From the NCBI GenBank assembly GCA_014529385.2, contig CM043960.1:121232043-121296042 (forward strand): a stretch of DNA of 64,000 nt, written 5' to 3'. The DNA comes from Adiantum capillus-veneris. Taxonomy: Eukaryota > Streptophyta > Polypodiopsida > Polypodiales > Pteridaceae. Below, one piece after another: positions 10,517 to 22,941 of this stretch (position 1 is its first letter; each line of letters starts with the position of its first letter). A program made the position numbers and the translations under genes. Below the pieces are notes generated by a model. It was not told the origin of the DNA. It worked only from the letters and a program-made list of their open reading frames with translations, and ran no database searches.

Positions 10517-10847
10517 TCTCTCTCTCTCTCTCTAGCATACACACACACATACACCTGTGAGCACACAAAGGAGAAGGAGACAGAGAGGGAGCAAGAGCAC
10601 TTCTTAGCTTACACCTCCAAGAATCATGATTTTTAGGTCAAATGGACCTTTTATAAGAGTTTGATCCATTCACACATGGACGCCCATAGTGGCAGGTCGT
10701 TACAAAACTACTATAAAAATAAGATAAGTGGTGCGTTTCTATCGGCAATCACCTACACACCTATTGGATGACAAGCCCGGTCCATGACTCGATCAAATAA
10801 ATAATATGCGTCCGTCAAAGGTGATAGGGTGTCCGTGAGGGTTAACA
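10239..10847 (-). repeat. LTR-X copy 1
   Basis: It runs from tgtacgc to ttaaca (609 bp) and is collinear with LTR-X2 (37267-38037) and LTR-X3 (38639-39328) over the flanks of their microsatellites: shared words include gtgtgtcactca, gaggatcctgtgct-type, acctccaagaat and gatagggtgtcc. A TATA-like box (minus ttataaaagg) lies near 10650. A polypurine tract follows on the right, so it acts as a 3' LTR, yet a gag start lies on its left. Confidence 0.8.
10474..10533. repeat. (TC)n(AC)n(TC)n microsatellite in LTR-X1
   Basis: Three short blocks of about 10 repeats each lie at the LTR position that holds long (CT)n and (AC)n runs in LTR-X2 and LTR-X3. Confidence 0.9.
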
Positions 10848-10849
10848 TG

Positions 10850-10859
10850 CCCCCCTTCC
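10850..10859 (-). other. Polypurine tract beside LTR-X1
   Basis: The plus strand reads ccccccttcc, two bases after the LTR edge. On the minus strand this is ggaagggggg. The adjoining sequence, tgtagatttcgtccttg, resembles the pol-end of gypsy elements. Confidence 0.75.
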
Positions 10860-10884
10860 TTATGTAGATTTCGTCCTTGAAAGC

Positions 10885-12407
10885 TGTCATAATAACTAAT
10901 ATCTAATTCTCCCAAATGATTTTCTTATGTTAAACTGATAATTTAATATGGGGAAGGACCAGGGGAGAAAAAGATAGAATATTGGTAAGGCTGGCAGACT
11001 GGTCATAGTAGGGATCCAAAGGAGGGAAAATAGGAATCAAAAGAGGGGCCATCTGCAAAAGAGTAATGTGCATGAATGGTGCTTCAAAGAGCTTAGGCCC
11101 ATTAAGACTTCCAAAATGCTAAGGTTTCAAAATTCCAAGGTAAAGTCCAAATGGTCAAGCTTAACAGAATTGGATGCTTTTGTGAAGACCATAAAGTCTT
11201 CTCATATCCCTGGATGGGAGGGGGCGAGCTGTAAAGGTAGGGGAAGAGAGAGAAGAGTAGGTTCCTAGCCCAGTTGCCCCAAAAGTGCATTCAAATACTA
11301 TTGGATGGCCATGGAGGTGGAACAATGAGAATTAGGCTAGAAAAAATTTAATTTAATTCATTTAAAAACACTTGATAAAAGAACCAATAGAGATTAATCC
11401 CTAAAAGACTATTGGACAATCTACCAAGGGGTCCAATGAGCATTCAACAACCCAATGGCTTGCTTGATTCGTATTGGCCAGAAGACTAATAGGTCCAATG
11501 AGAGATTAATTGAATTATTTAAATACCTAAAGCTCTCACAAAAGGGGAAAGGGGGACACATGTCACAAGGCTAGCAATTATGCTTCTAATTTCCTAGTGG
11601 CTAAGCTTGGCATGAGCCAATGGGGGGCCAACAAGAGGAAATAGCAAGAGAGGTCGACCAAGAGAGAGAGGGGGCTGATTTTTGCAAGGCATTATTGCAC
11701 ACACACACTCACACAAACTCATGTGTGAAGTAAAGAAGACTATCTCCTTCTCAAGCTTTAATGGAAAGCTCATCATCTACTCCAGGCTTGTGAGAAGGGA
11801 GGCCTACACCAACAACTCTTGGCTTTGTGATGCAAATCCAACCAAGAGCCAAGCTCCAATGCATGTTCATCTCCTCTACCATGCTAATTACTAAGCTATG
11901 CTAAGCTATTAAGAGTGATTATGTGAGGAGAAATACTTCTTTCTCGTAAGAATACTTCTTCTAACTCTAGATCTACTCTCATACCCCGTCAGCTCTCACC
12001 ATTTTCGAAGGCGTGTGAGGTCTTGGGTCTGAGACCGTGAGGGAATTGATGTTGTGTTTTTCAAGTGTAAGCTTGGTGCTTGAAGCTTCCATCTTCATTG
12101 CACCAGCAAGTTATTGAAGGAACACAAAGTATTGTATTGTAAAATGTCTCCCTTGATGGGGGCAACCTATAATACAAAGCCTTTTGGAGGGGGGACCGGC
12201 TCCATGTAAATCCGGTCCTCAACGGTTGTCAATAGCTTAATTTCTCTCTCTTTTTGAGGTATTGTTCATGCCTATCTAACTAGGTGTTATGCTTTTGTTT
12301 CTATCTCCATCCAAGCACTCTTGCTATGCTCATTAGGAATCTATTCTTAATGAAATGCTTACTATGTCTAAGTTATTTTCCGCTATACACAAGTTACTAA
12401 TGTTACA
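10885..12407 (+). repeat. LTR-D, 5' LTR of D1
   Basis: 1523 bp from tgtcataata to tgttaca, followed by the primer site. Collinear with 23305-26238 (3' copy) and with the reverse complement of 55744-57409 (D2). It lacks the CA run and the TTAA element found in the 3' copy. Confidence 0.92.
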
Positions 12408-12408
12408 T

Positions 12409-12420
12409 TGATATCAGAGC
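12409..12420 (+). other. Primer binding site (tRNA-iMet) of D1
   Basis: tgatatcagagc, one mismatch from the plant initiator-Met primer site tggtatcagagc, which is perfect in D2 at 55731-55742. Confidence 0.9.
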
Positions 12421-12811
12421 TATTGATTTCTCTTTCTTGCTCAAGAAGAGAGGTCCTCAAGATGACTATAAATGGTTGGTATTATTAATTGCAATTGAGT
12501 AAGTAGAATAGGGATTTTTCAGCCTTGCAGTGCGCCTGCTAGGTGCAGATAACGGGGCATCACCGTCGAGAGCTATGGTTTTAATAGTGGAGTCCTACGG
12601 GGCTTGTCTACGGCTTAACCACTATTGAGCTATTAGAAGCTTGACAGGAGCCGGTGCTGTTTTGGTGGTGAAAGACCCTATCTTCTATTGCTTGCAATTA
12701 ATGATATTCGAGCCACGGGTACAAGAGCTTGAGTGATTTTCTAAAGGGTTAAAAGGAGTAGCAACTAGGGCTTGAAGTGCCAAAGTACTTTTACACCTAA
12801 AATTTTTTAGA
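12421..12811 (+). other. D1 leader
   Basis: Untranslated stretch between primer site and gag, collinear with the reverse complement of 55342-55730 in D2. No gene. Confidence 0.7.
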
Positions 12812-14189
12812 ATGGCTTTGACAATAGTAAAGAGAGTGAAATTAATATTGATAGCTTTGATTTTGCTAATGAGCAGGCTACTAATGATGCCCCTATGTGC
12901 TTGTTAATTACCTTGTTACTAGGCTTCAACAAGCCATGGGAAATCCATGCCTCCAAGGTGAAGTGCAACGGGAGCTACGTACTCATGGAATTCTCCAAAC
13001 TCCCCACCAAGAAGAGAGAGTACCTAGGAAGCCTCCTTGTGAGACTTCCAAAAGAGGCCTGTCTTCGATAAGGAAATAAGAAGAGGATCTGTACGAAGGG
13101 CTCAAAAATCTACTACTTGACGATGCATCTCCCTCTCAAAGGAGAACTCAAGTTTCAATGGTAGAGCCCCCACCAAAAGAACGAGAAAGAAATGAGTCTC
13201 CTGCCACCTTGGCGGAGATGACTCCACGAAGATGGTGGGCAAAACGCTCTCCAACACCCCCTAAACAGAGAAGACCGTCGCATACTTCTCTACACCATAA
13301 TTCAAAGAGGGACGAGAGAAAACAAGAGAAGAAAAAGGCGAGAAAGAGGTCACCCTCTTCTCCATCTTCTTCATCCTCTTCCTCTTCTAAAGAAAGTGAT
13401 GGATGAGTGACGGTGACATGGTGCAGACAAGGAGGAACAAGGGAAGAAAAAGGCAAGAAAGAGGTCACCCTCTTCTCCATCCTCCTCATACTCTTTCTAA
13501 TATGAAGAAAGTGATGGTGCAGCTCTTGAACCACCTAAAATAAGAGGCCATATGAAATCCTATGCCGCATGGAAGAGGTCGTCTAAACTCAAAAAGTTCA
13601 AAGAGGGAGAAAAGAACATCTCTTTTCTTACCTACAGCAATGGCACCTTTGGTGCTACGGACAAAGTCTTGGCCTTCATCCAACAATGCGCTGCAGCGTT
13701 TGGAGATGAGGGCTTCATGGAGTCCTCTAAGCTACGTCATGTAGCTATGCATTTTCAAAAGTCCACCAGGCAATGAGCCTACGAGCAAACTGTGAAGCTC
13801 CACAAACATGGAAATCTTTAAGGGCTTCCATCATGAAGCAGTTTTTGGCTACTGATGCTAAAGACAAAGTACTCACCAAATGGCAAAGTTTGAAGCTCTC
13901 TCCCTACGAATCTATTCACAAATATGTAGACAAGTTTTGGGATTTACATCTCAAAGCCACTGTCTTCCCAAAGATGGATTTTGGAGAGCAAAAACAACAA
14001 TTTTATGCGGGTTTAGCTGAAGATATGGCGGAGTATGTCAACTCCCAAAGGCCACGCGCCATATTTGCGGTCATACACCATACCATGGTGGCTTCACAAA
14101 TCAATTTCCAACAAGGGGCTAAGAGAAATCCTAAGCCCATGGAAAACAAAGATTGTAACGAGCCTAAGGGGAAGGACAATGTCCAAAAG
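12812..14189 (+). pseudogene. D1 gag, interrupted by copia C1
   Basis: It starts at the same Met as the D2 gag. Readable pieces: an N-terminal block with NYLVTRLQQAMGNP-like sequence, a Lys/Ser-rich stretch with EEKKARKRSPSSPSSSSS-type runs, and from 13773 a capsid-like region (SIMKQFLATDAKDKVLTKW, SPYESIHKYVDKFWDLHLKA, MAEYVNSQRPRAIFAVIHH). Frames are broken at several points, including near 13390 and 13775. Translation stops being gag at 14189 (NVQK), where C1 entered; it resumes at 19133 with the duplicated AAAAG. Structural protein of the particle. Confidence 0.85.
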
Positions 14190-14417
14190 TTACTACCATA
14201 TACATGTGGTAATGATGTGAGTGAACACATTTGGACCGTCGAGGCATTTTTTCGCTCTTTAGGAGGTTTCCCCCCCGGTGCATTGTATATACGCCCATCA
14301 CTCTAGGGCTATCTATCTTTCCATGGCACACTAAATAACACTCTCTCATTTGTGTGCCTAGAGCTTCCTTTGTCTTCTCCAAGCTGTGTGCATTTCTCTG
14401 CAACCCTAATTCCAACA
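14190..14417 (+). repeat. C1 5' LTR
   Basis: Collinear with 18908-19132. It ends attccaaca. Its first bases are ttactacc instead of the tgttatc of the 3' copy, so the initial TG is eroded. A TATA-like tgtatatacg lies near 14284. Confidence 0.93.
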
Positions 14418-14419
14418 AT

Positions 14420-14431
14420 TGGTATCAAAGC
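14420..14431 (+). other. C1 primer binding site
   Basis: tggtatcaaagc, two bases after the LTR end. It differs by one base from the usual initiator-Met site tggtatcagagc. Confidence 0.85.
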
Positions 14432-14778
14432 AGGTTGCATCCTCTCGGGCTTAGTCGCTAGCAGCTCCAGCACACGCCTGCTCATTTTCTCCAATTTCAG
14501 TGAGTTTTGGCGAGCATTTGCAAGTCGACAAAAATTTCGGGACACCTCATAGAGCTTAGTCTGCTCAAATTTCTTATTTGGGCTCATTTCGCCCTCCGTT
14601 TCCACTACAGGCAGTATTGCACAGACTGTTTTGTCATTTTGTGCAGAATTTTTGTCAGTGCCATTTTCTGCATACCAAGTGCCTTACAATCTTCTATGGT
14701 TTGTGCTATAGAGCACATGTTGTTCTTGTTTTGTTTTTGCTCTTTCGGGCAGTTTTCACATCAGATGCAACATTTGCC

Positions 14779-15839
14779 ATGGCTGACAACAACACAGATG
14801 TGTTCAAGATGTTTGCTACTGGAGGATAGATTGGATGGGGACAATTACCCTATGTGGGCTTACATGATGCAACATGTTCTTGTGTCAAAGGGCGTCTGGA
14901 ATATCGTGCAGGGCATTGATGTACATCTTGCTTATGAGGATGTAGGCGATGTTGAGGATGTGGCAGGTCTTGCTACAAGGATTGCTGCTATTAGAGTTGT
15001 TTTGCCTACGGTAGAACATTCTCATCGGGATGTAAAGGATGTGGAGGCTCATGCATTGATTGCGTTGTCTGTGAAGTGCTCCATTGTTCCTCACATTCGT
15101 TCAAAAGAATCTGCAAAACAGGCTTGGGATATTTTGGCTGGTCTTTATACAAGTCGCAATGAGGCTAAAATTTCTCTGCTGCGTAAAGAGCTGGACTCGA
15201 AGATTATGCATGAGGAAGATGATATGGACACTTTCCTTGCCAGTGTCAAGGATATCAATGAGCAACTTATTTTTGCAGGTGCAGTCATTTCAAACAGTTC
15301 CCTTGTGCAGAATGTTCTTGATGCATTACCAGATTCACACCATACTTTTTGCTAGTACTTGGGGACTGATGACCCAGGGAAATCGTGAAGTTGTCAAGTT
15401 TGATGCATTATGCACATTGCTGTTGCAAGAGTCACTTTCCAAAAAAAACAGGACTAGGAAGCGTGCAATTGAACAGGCTTTTATTGCTTCTCAAAGAAAG
15501 GGTGGTAATAGCAATGCAGCCGCTTCTTATGGTTCTGCTGCGAGTAGCAAAACTTCTATTCCTAATGCTTCTGCTGACAGCAATTTTTCTGGAAATTTTG
15601 GTGATAAGGGCAAAAAGAAGATACGCTACCATTATCGTAAAGCTAATGATCACTTGATCAAGCAGTGTCCTAAGTTGAAGGCCAAAGAGGCTAAGAAGAA
15701 AGAGGGTGGTTCCACTACAAATGCTGGTTCCACTATAAATGCAGCCATTGTTGAGTCTTTTGTGAAAGGAGACTGTGATGTTGATGTTGATGCAGAATGG
15801 GCTTTTAGTGCAATGCACTTACAATCTTGCTGTCCATGA
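14779..15839 (+). pseudogene. C1 gag
   Basis: It starts MADNNTDVFKMFA at 14779 and changes frame near 14825 into RLDGDNYPMWAYMM, a typical copia gag start. It continues through SKESAKQAWDILAGLY and DDMDTFLASVKDINEQL, and after another frame change near 15345 reaches a basic region with GDKGKKKIRYHYRKANDHLIKQCP. That last block is where a CCHC zinc knuckle should be, but the first two cysteines are not present (R-Y-H-Y), leaving only H and the last C. Structural particle protein, inactivated. Confidence 0.88.
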
Positions 15840-16317
15840 TGCATGCATGTCAGTTGCTCTAGATTCACATGTGTGGTATTTCGATAATGGTGCTACAAAG
15901 CACATTACCTCACATCGTGTATTGTTCACCTCTCTCTCGTTTGTCCCTCATGGAAATTCAGTCACTTGTGCCAACAATGCCTCTTATCCGGTTCAGGGAG
16001 TTGGAAAGATTATGCTTACGGCTGCAAATGGCAGTTCTTTCACACTTGTTGATGCACTTTGTGTACCTGGGATCAAGAAGAATCTTTTGTCTATATCTGC
16101 ACTTGCTAGACTTGGACTTGTAGTCAAATTTGTGGATGACAGATGTACAGTTCATGATCTCAGTTTTGGTGATGAAATTGTTGCATTTGGGCTTTTGTGC
16201 TGTCGGCTATATAAGCTCACTTTGTATGACAAGTCTGGACAAACTTTTGCAAATGCAGTTGCAGATTCAAGGACTATTTTAGATGAAAACTTTGGCATGC
16301 ACGTTTTGATCATCTGA
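15840..16317 (+). pseudogene. C1 protease
   Basis: The block contains VWYFDNGATKHITSH, the copia retropepsin active site, with D-N-G where D-S-G is expected (an AGT to AAT type change). It then follows the usual spacing to GVGKIMLTAANG, LVDALCVPGIKKNLLSISALARLG and VDDRCTVHDL. It ends at a stop near 16317, before the GAG-pre-integrase region, which is degraded at 16330-16490. It would not be catalytic as read. Confidence 0.85.
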
Positions 16318-16329
16318 ATTTTGCCAGTT

Positions 16330-17780
16330 TGCTATGTTTGCTTGCTGTGTTTATAGAAATCTGATATGGTTGCTTCTTTGCCGCCTCTTGAAGCACCTGT
16401 CAAACATGTTTGTGAAGGCTGTATTTTAAGTAAAATGCAGCGTTCTAAGTTTCCAAAGGATGGTTCAATTAGGGCCACATGCAGGTTGTAGCTTGTGCAT
16501 AGTGATGTTTGTGGGCCCGTACAAACTTCATCCTTGAGCAATTACCTTTACTTTGTGACTTTCGTTGATGATTACTCCAGGCATGCATGGGTATTTCCGC
16601 TTAAAGCAAAGTCCAAAGTTTTTATGTGCTTCAAACAATTTCTAGCTATGGCTGAGCAATTACCTTTACTTCGTGACTTTCATTGATGATTACTCCAGGC
16701 ATGCATGGGTATTTCCACTTAAAGCAAAGTCCAAAGTTTTTATGTGCTTCAAACAATTTCTAGCTATGGCTGAAAATGTATCAAAATGTACTATGGGCAC
16801 CCTCTGTTCCGATCGAGGGGGGGAGTATATGTCTCATGAATTTAATACATTTGTGGCTAGTCATGGGATAAAACACCAATGTACAATGCCTTATATGCCT
16901 CAGCAAAATGGTATTGTTGAGAGGAAAAACAGGTCATGTATAGAAATGGCACGATGTATGGTCAAAAGTCAACCTTTGTTGCATTCTTTTTGGCTTGAGG
17001 CCATCATGTGTGCTACCTATGTACTTAACATGTGTCCTATGAAAGCTTTGTAGTCTATTACTCTATATGAAGCATGGCATGATAGAAAGCCTTCTATTGA
17101 GCACATGCGTGTTTTTGGCCGTTTGACATATGCTTTGGTGCCACAAACACAACGCAGAAAATTGGATGATAAGGCTGTCAAATGTATTATTGTTGGTTAT
17201 AGTGTTGAAAGCAGAGGTTATAGGTTGTATCATCCACAAACAAAGCGTATTCTGGTTTCATGGGATGTAGTGTTTGTGGAAGATTCTGTTCAGCCCTTAC
17301 TGTCATGTACTAGAGACAAGAATGTAAGCTCACAAGACATTTATGAGACATTGTTGCCTCTTTTCGATGGTGGAAGCTCGAATGTAAATTCCAATGAGGC
17401 AAATGTACAGCCTATGGGGGTTTCAGAAAATGTTACAAGTCAGCCTATTACTGATGCATATATACATGATGTTGTTGATGAGGAAAGGGCTAAAAATGAG
17501 CAGGCTAGAGGTATGCCAAAATGGCTGGTGTATACATTGCATGACAATAAATTGGATGCACCTTTGTCTAGTTGTACTCGTTTAGGCTCTCACCATGCAT
17601 CTTATGCACTAGATTGTTATGCTTTGGTTGTGTCTAGCTTACATGATGTTGAGGAACCTTTGTCTTTTGATGAAGCACAGAATTCAGAAAATTGGATGGC
17701 TACCATCCAATCAGAATATGATGAACTTATAGAAAATGACACATGGACTTTATGTGATTTGCCTCTTTTCAAAAAGGCAT
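16330..17780 (+). pseudogene. C1 integrase, with 118-bp tandem duplication
   Basis: The integrase core is readable: LHSDVCGPVQTSS (first Asp), TLCSDRGGEYMSHEF (second Asp) and MPQQNGIVERKNRSC (Glu), then the C-terminal MRVFGRLTYALVPQ and CIIVGYSVESRGYRLY. A direct duplication of 118 bp (16536-16653 and 16654-16771) repeats VDDYSRHAWVFPLKAKSKVF and shifts the frame because 118 is not a multiple of three. A stop lies at 17053. The tail (17640-17780) holds the entry into RT, ENWMATIQSEYDELIENDTW. Confidence 0.88.
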
Positions 17781-17950
17781 AGATGAAGAAGAGACTTTTT
17801 CTCCCACGTGTCGTATGACTACAGTACGTTTTTTATGTGCATTGGTAGCTCATTTTGGTTGGGATGTACATCAATCAAACATTGTTACTGCTTTCTTGAA
17901 TGGTGACATATTTGAGGAAGTTTATGTAAAACAACCTCGCGGTTTTGTCT
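17781..17950 (+). pseudogene. C1 RT remnant
   Basis: In broken frames it reads EETFSPTCRMTTVRFLCA, then DVHQSNIVTAFLNGDIFEEV and KQPRGF, the first RT blocks of copia elements. The sequence then jumps to the end of RT (LSKHYDGSIALCQKSYIETL). The palm with its YVDD box is missing, about 450 bases by comparison with C2. Confidence 0.85.
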
Positions 17951-18832
17951 AAGCATTATGATGGTAGTATTGCCTTGTGTCAGAAAAGTTACATAGAAAC
18001 ATTGCTATGTAAGCTTGGACTTGAGGATTGCAAACCTATTGCCACTCCCATGGAAACAAGTTTAAAATTGAGTCTTCATGATGCTGGTGATCCTACAGAT
18101 GTCACTCTTTACAAACTACTATTGGATGCCTCATTTATGTATGCAACACGAGGCCGGATATTCAGTTTGCAGTCTCACAGGTCATCAAATTTATGCATAG
18201 CCCAGGGTGTAAGCATTGGCAGGCTGTCAAGAGGATTTTCCACTACCTTAGTGGCACTTTACATCTTGGCTTGTTTTATCCCAAGGGGCGATCATTGCCG
18301 CCAGACTTACATGCTTTTTCGGACCCAGATTGGGTTGGTTATCATTGCCGCCAGACTTAAATCTTTTTTGGACTCAGATTGGGCTGGTTGTTTCGACACG
18401 AGAGTGTCCACAAGTGGTTTTGGTTTCATGCTTGGCAGTTCATGTATATCATGGTTGAGCAAGAAGCAACGTACTGTGGTCACTTCTAGTTGTGAGGCTG
18501 AGTACATGGCAGTCTTCACAACTACGGTTGAGTGTGTATGGCTCAGACGCCTTATGGTGGCTGATTTGGGTGTTGGACAGGACATTGCCAACACTATCTA
18601 CACTGACAGTCAGAGCGCATTGGAAATTGCAAGGAACCCAGTTTTTCATGCTCGCACAAAGCACATTGAGGTGAATTACCACTATGTTAGGGAGAGGCTC
18701 TCAGCAGGAGAGATCAGCTTGGCTTATGTGCCAACACAGGATAACCTTGCAAATCTTTTCACAAAGACATTGTCTCATGAGAAGCTTGAAGCTTTCCGCA
18801 AAGCTTTGGGCTTACTCCCCTTTGTGGACTGA
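17945..18832 (+). pseudogene. C1 RT end and RNase H
   Basis: 295 codons: QKSYIETLLCKLGLEDCKP and TPMETSLKL close RT. RNase H follows with SDWAGCFDTRVSTSGFGF, SSCISWLSKKQRTVVTSS, CEAEYMAVFTT, YTDSQSALEIARNP and HIEVNYHYVRERL, and ends at a natural stop after GLLPFVD. The catalytic acids are present. The segment 18150-18390 is frame-disturbed and carries a 50-bp tandem duplication (18291-18340 and 18341-18390). Confidence 0.88.
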
Positions 18833-18897
18833 TCATGTTCTTAGGGCATGCCACTTCCCTTTACTCATGTGCCAGCTCTCGTTCACCACATCACTCC

Positions 18898-18907
18898 AGG
18901 GGGGATT
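18898..18907 (+). other. C1 polypurine tract
   Basis: agggggga followed by tt, directly before the 3' LTR. Confidence 0.8.
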
Positions 18908-19132
18908 TGTTATCATATATATGTGGTAGTGATGTGTGTGAACACATTAGGACTGCTGGGGCATTTTTCCCTCTTTAGGAGGTTTTCCCCCCGTGGATTG
19001 TATATACGACCATCACTCTAGGGCTATCTATCTTTTCATTGCACACTAAGTAACACTCTCTCATTTGTGTGCCTAGAGCTTTCTTTGTCTTCTCCAAGCT
19101 GTGTGCATTTCTTTGCAACCCTCATTCCAACA
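18908..19132 (+). repeat. C1 3' LTR
   Basis: tgttatcata to attccaaca, 225 bp, then the target duplication aaaag. Confidence 0.93.
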
Positions 19133-19735
19133 AAAGTCACCTAAAGGAAACACCAACAACAACAAAGCTAAGGAAAAGGGAGTTTATAAAGGCAAAAATA
19201 AACTCTCTCCTAGAGAGCTAGAGCGTTATCGTAAAGATAACCGATGTTAAGGGCATGCCTATCATGCTTGTCCCTACAAGAATACATGAAATGAGCCTCC
19301 TAGACCTACCTTGGTTGAAATCCAAGAAGAGGATGCTCACCACAAAGGATCTCCTCTATGCCATGTTTGGGGAAAAGTAAGAGAACATGATGCTTTCATT
19401 CTCTTTGACCCTGGTTCTACTCACAATTTCATATCCATAGAGTTGGCCACCAAGCTAGGCATACAAGCCTACGAAACGGGAGATGTCCTACCCGCAGATG
19501 GTGCTTTTAAGGGGCAAGAAGCTTCAGTCACTCCCTTAATCGGGAAATTGAGGCTCCATGTCCAAAGCTATGTGGACAAAGAGGACTTCTTTATCTATCC
19601 TCTCAAGCATGAGGATGTAATCCTAGGGGCACCATGGTTTGATCGCATGGCTGCCAATGTTAAATTCCCTGAAGGAGAATCTCCTTTAAGTTCAGGGAAA
19701 AAGATATTGATAGCCGACTTTCGAAAATCAAAGAA
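19133..19735 (+). pseudogene. D1 gag end and protease
   Basis: Gag resumes after C1 with a Lys/Asn-rich linker. The zinc knuckle that reads CFKCGEQGHAYRACP in D2 is broken here: the codons after the first Cys are lost and replaced by a stop, leaving GHAYHACP. Protease follows from 19311: KGSPLCHVWGKVREHDAFIL, then LFDPGSTHNFISIELATKLG and DVILGAPWFDRM. The active-site triad is D-P-G, as in D2, so this is a family trait rather than decay. The reading ends in a Lys run at 19735, where simple repeats begin. Confidence 0.88.
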
Positions 19736-20878
<1,143 letters not shown>

Positions 20879-21560
20879 TAGAGGTAATAAAAGGATGGCC
20901 TAATCCAAGAAATCTACATGAATTAAGAAGCTTTATAGGTATGTGTGCATACTATAGACGCTTCATAGAAAAGTTTTCACAAATTGCGGGACCATTACAT
21001 CACCTAACAAAGACAAACGTTAGATATATACGGTCCACCAAGGAAAACAATGCTTTCTAAAATCTTAAAGAAAAGCTTATCTCTCAACCTGTGCTTACAC
21101 TATCGGATCTCTCAAAGCCATTTGAGTCTTAATGCGACGCCTATGGTGATTGTCTTGGAGATGTTTTGCTTGAAGAAGGGCACGTCATAGCCTACAAAAG
21201 TCGAAGGCTCGACCCTATTGAGCAAGCTCTAGGCATATATGAGAAGGAACTCTTAGCAGTTCTACATGCTCTAGACTCATGGAAGCACTATTTATTGGGG
21301 ACTCCTTTCATTCCGTAGACGGATCACCAAATCCTTAAGTAATTCATGATGTAGACCAAGCTCTCTGACAAACAAATGAGGTGGGAAAATTTCCTTTCAC
21401 AATTTTATTTTCATTTGCTCACATTGCTTGCAAGCATAATCAAGTAGCCGATGCACTCTCAAGACGACCGAGAGTGAATGCGGTGTCCATAGCAACTCAC
21501 AATGATCTATCTTCTATGATAGATAAGTACGCTATTGATCCCGATCTTAGAGATGTGATT
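20879..21560 (+). pseudogene. D1 RT connection and RNase H
   Basis: It reads LEVIKGWPNPRNLHELRSFI and GMCAYYRRFIEKFSQIAGPL, then in broken frames the RNase H blocks EKELLAVLHALDSWKHYLLG and HKHNQVADALSRRP-like sequence. Compared with D2 there are stops (21058, 21319) and altered residues, for example ...FESxCDAYGDCLGDVL where D2 has VHCDACGDCLGAVL. Confidence 0.85.
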
Positions 21561-22650
21561 TAGCCCTTGCACTAGGGGAGAAAGAAGAACCGTTTACCCT
21601 ACAAGATGGTTATCTTATTTATGGAAATAGACTATGCGTTACTAACTCACTACCTGAGAAATTAATGTATGAATCCCATGCTCCTCCTTATGCGGGGCAT
21701 AGAGGGATTCAGTCTACCCTAAAAGGGATAGAAACATGTTCTATTGGCCTGCCATGAAATCAAACATACAAGAGTATGTTTCAAAACGTGTGGTATGCCA
21801 AAAGACAAAGTTTGATAGAGGGAAGCAACCTGGACTACTAAAAACTTTGCCAATCCGTAATTCACCGTGGGAGATCATATCCATGGATTTTATCTTTGGA
21901 TTGCCCAAGTCTATCCATGGGAATACAGGAATATGGACAATAGTAGACATGTTTAGCAAACACGCACATTTCATACCTGTCAAAAAGACTATCAAAGCCC
22001 ATCAAATGGCAACCCTCTTTATATCACAAATCTTCAAGTACCATGGCTTGCCAATGTCCATAGTGTCAGATAGAGATCCTAGAATGACCAGTAATTTCGG
22101 GAAGGGTCTTTTTGAGAATTTAGAGACAAGGCTAAACTTCTCTTTGGCCTATCACCCGCAAACGGATTGGCCAAAGTGAAATAGCTAACCTAACAATTCT
22201 TGATCTACTAAAAGCCTATGTAACAGAAGTACATCAAAGGTCCCAATGGGAGAAGTACTTACAGTTGGTGGAGTATGCCTACAATAACACTGTACATACC
22301 TCCACCGAAAAAGTACTTTTTGAGGTAATTCAGGGAAGATCCAAAAGTTCCCTGCTACTTAAGGTACACGAGAAGATCTTCGCTGTGTAGATGATTATAG
22401 CCGAGACCTACAAGAATCTTTCCAAAAGATTAAGGATGCTATCTCTATCTCACAGCAAAGGCAAAAGGCTGCTGCTAATAAGCACAAAAGCACTCAAGCC
22501 TTTAAACAAAACAATTGGGTCTTGTTGAAATTTCCCAAGGCTCGATTAAGGCACACAACAGGCAAGAATCCTACGAGACACTGAAAGTACTATGCTAAGT
22601 TAGCAAAAAGGTACTATGGTCCCTTCTAGATTTTTAGACCAATCAATGAG
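21561..22650 (+). pseudogene. D1 integrase
   Basis: The zinc-binding part reads SHAPPYAGHRGIQSTL (two His) and KRVVCQKTKFDRGKQ, in which the first Cys of the C-x2-C pair is Arg; D2 has CVVCQ. The catalytic core has SMDFIFGLPKSIHGNTG (Asp) and IVSDRDPRMTSNF (Asp). A one-base insertion after HPQTD shifts the frame so the Glu block (QSEIAN in D2) is out of frame here. The C-terminal part 22190-22650 is readable in mixed frames up to the GPY/F-like module. Confidence 0.85.
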
Positions 22651-22941
22651 ATGGCCTATCAACTCAAGTTGCCCAGTCATTGGCTCATACACAATGCTTT
22701 CCATGTAAGCCTACTAAAGCCTTACAAAGGAGAGCCAGCGGAGATCGAGGATCAAGAAGAGGTGCCGCAGCCCGAGTCCATTCTCCGACATGAAGACAAG
22801 GTGTTAAGAGGCAGTAAGATTATCCGACGGTATCTTATTAAGTTTAAGAACTATCCTTTTGAAGATGCTAGATGGATGCAAGGCATACAATTAAAGGATA
22901 ACCTAAACCTTCTCAATGCTTACAATGCTTCCCTAGTGTAA
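22651..22941 (+). pseudogene. D1 integrase C-terminus with chromodomain-like module
   Basis: 96 codons. The first part, MAYQLKLPSHWLIHNAFHVS and LLKPYKGE, is the end of the GPY/F region. The second, ILRHEDKVLRGSKIIRRYLI followed by KFKNYPFEDARWMQG, has the layout of a retroelement chromodomain (hydrophobic start, Y-L-I-K-F-K-N-Y, then an acidic-aromatic D-A-R-W). Chromodomains direct integration to chromatin marks in this gypsy group. The stop is natural. D2 has lost this part. Confidence 0.8.

Larger units (their letters stand above)
14190..19132 (+). mobile_element. C1: Ty1/copia retrotransposon nested in D1 gag
   Basis: LTRs of 228 bp (14190-14417) and 225 bp (18908-19132), primer site, gag, protease, integrase, truncated RT and RNase H in copia order, and a polypurine tract. 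Target duplication aaaag is perfect (14185-14189 and 19133-19137). Internal damage includes two tandem duplications, a missing RT core and altered catalytic or zinc residues, so it is dead. Confidence 0.95.

Noticed and set aside
15432-15868. Minus-strand frames of 128 and 72 codons over C1 gag
   Set aside because: Shadows of the copia gag on the plus strand.
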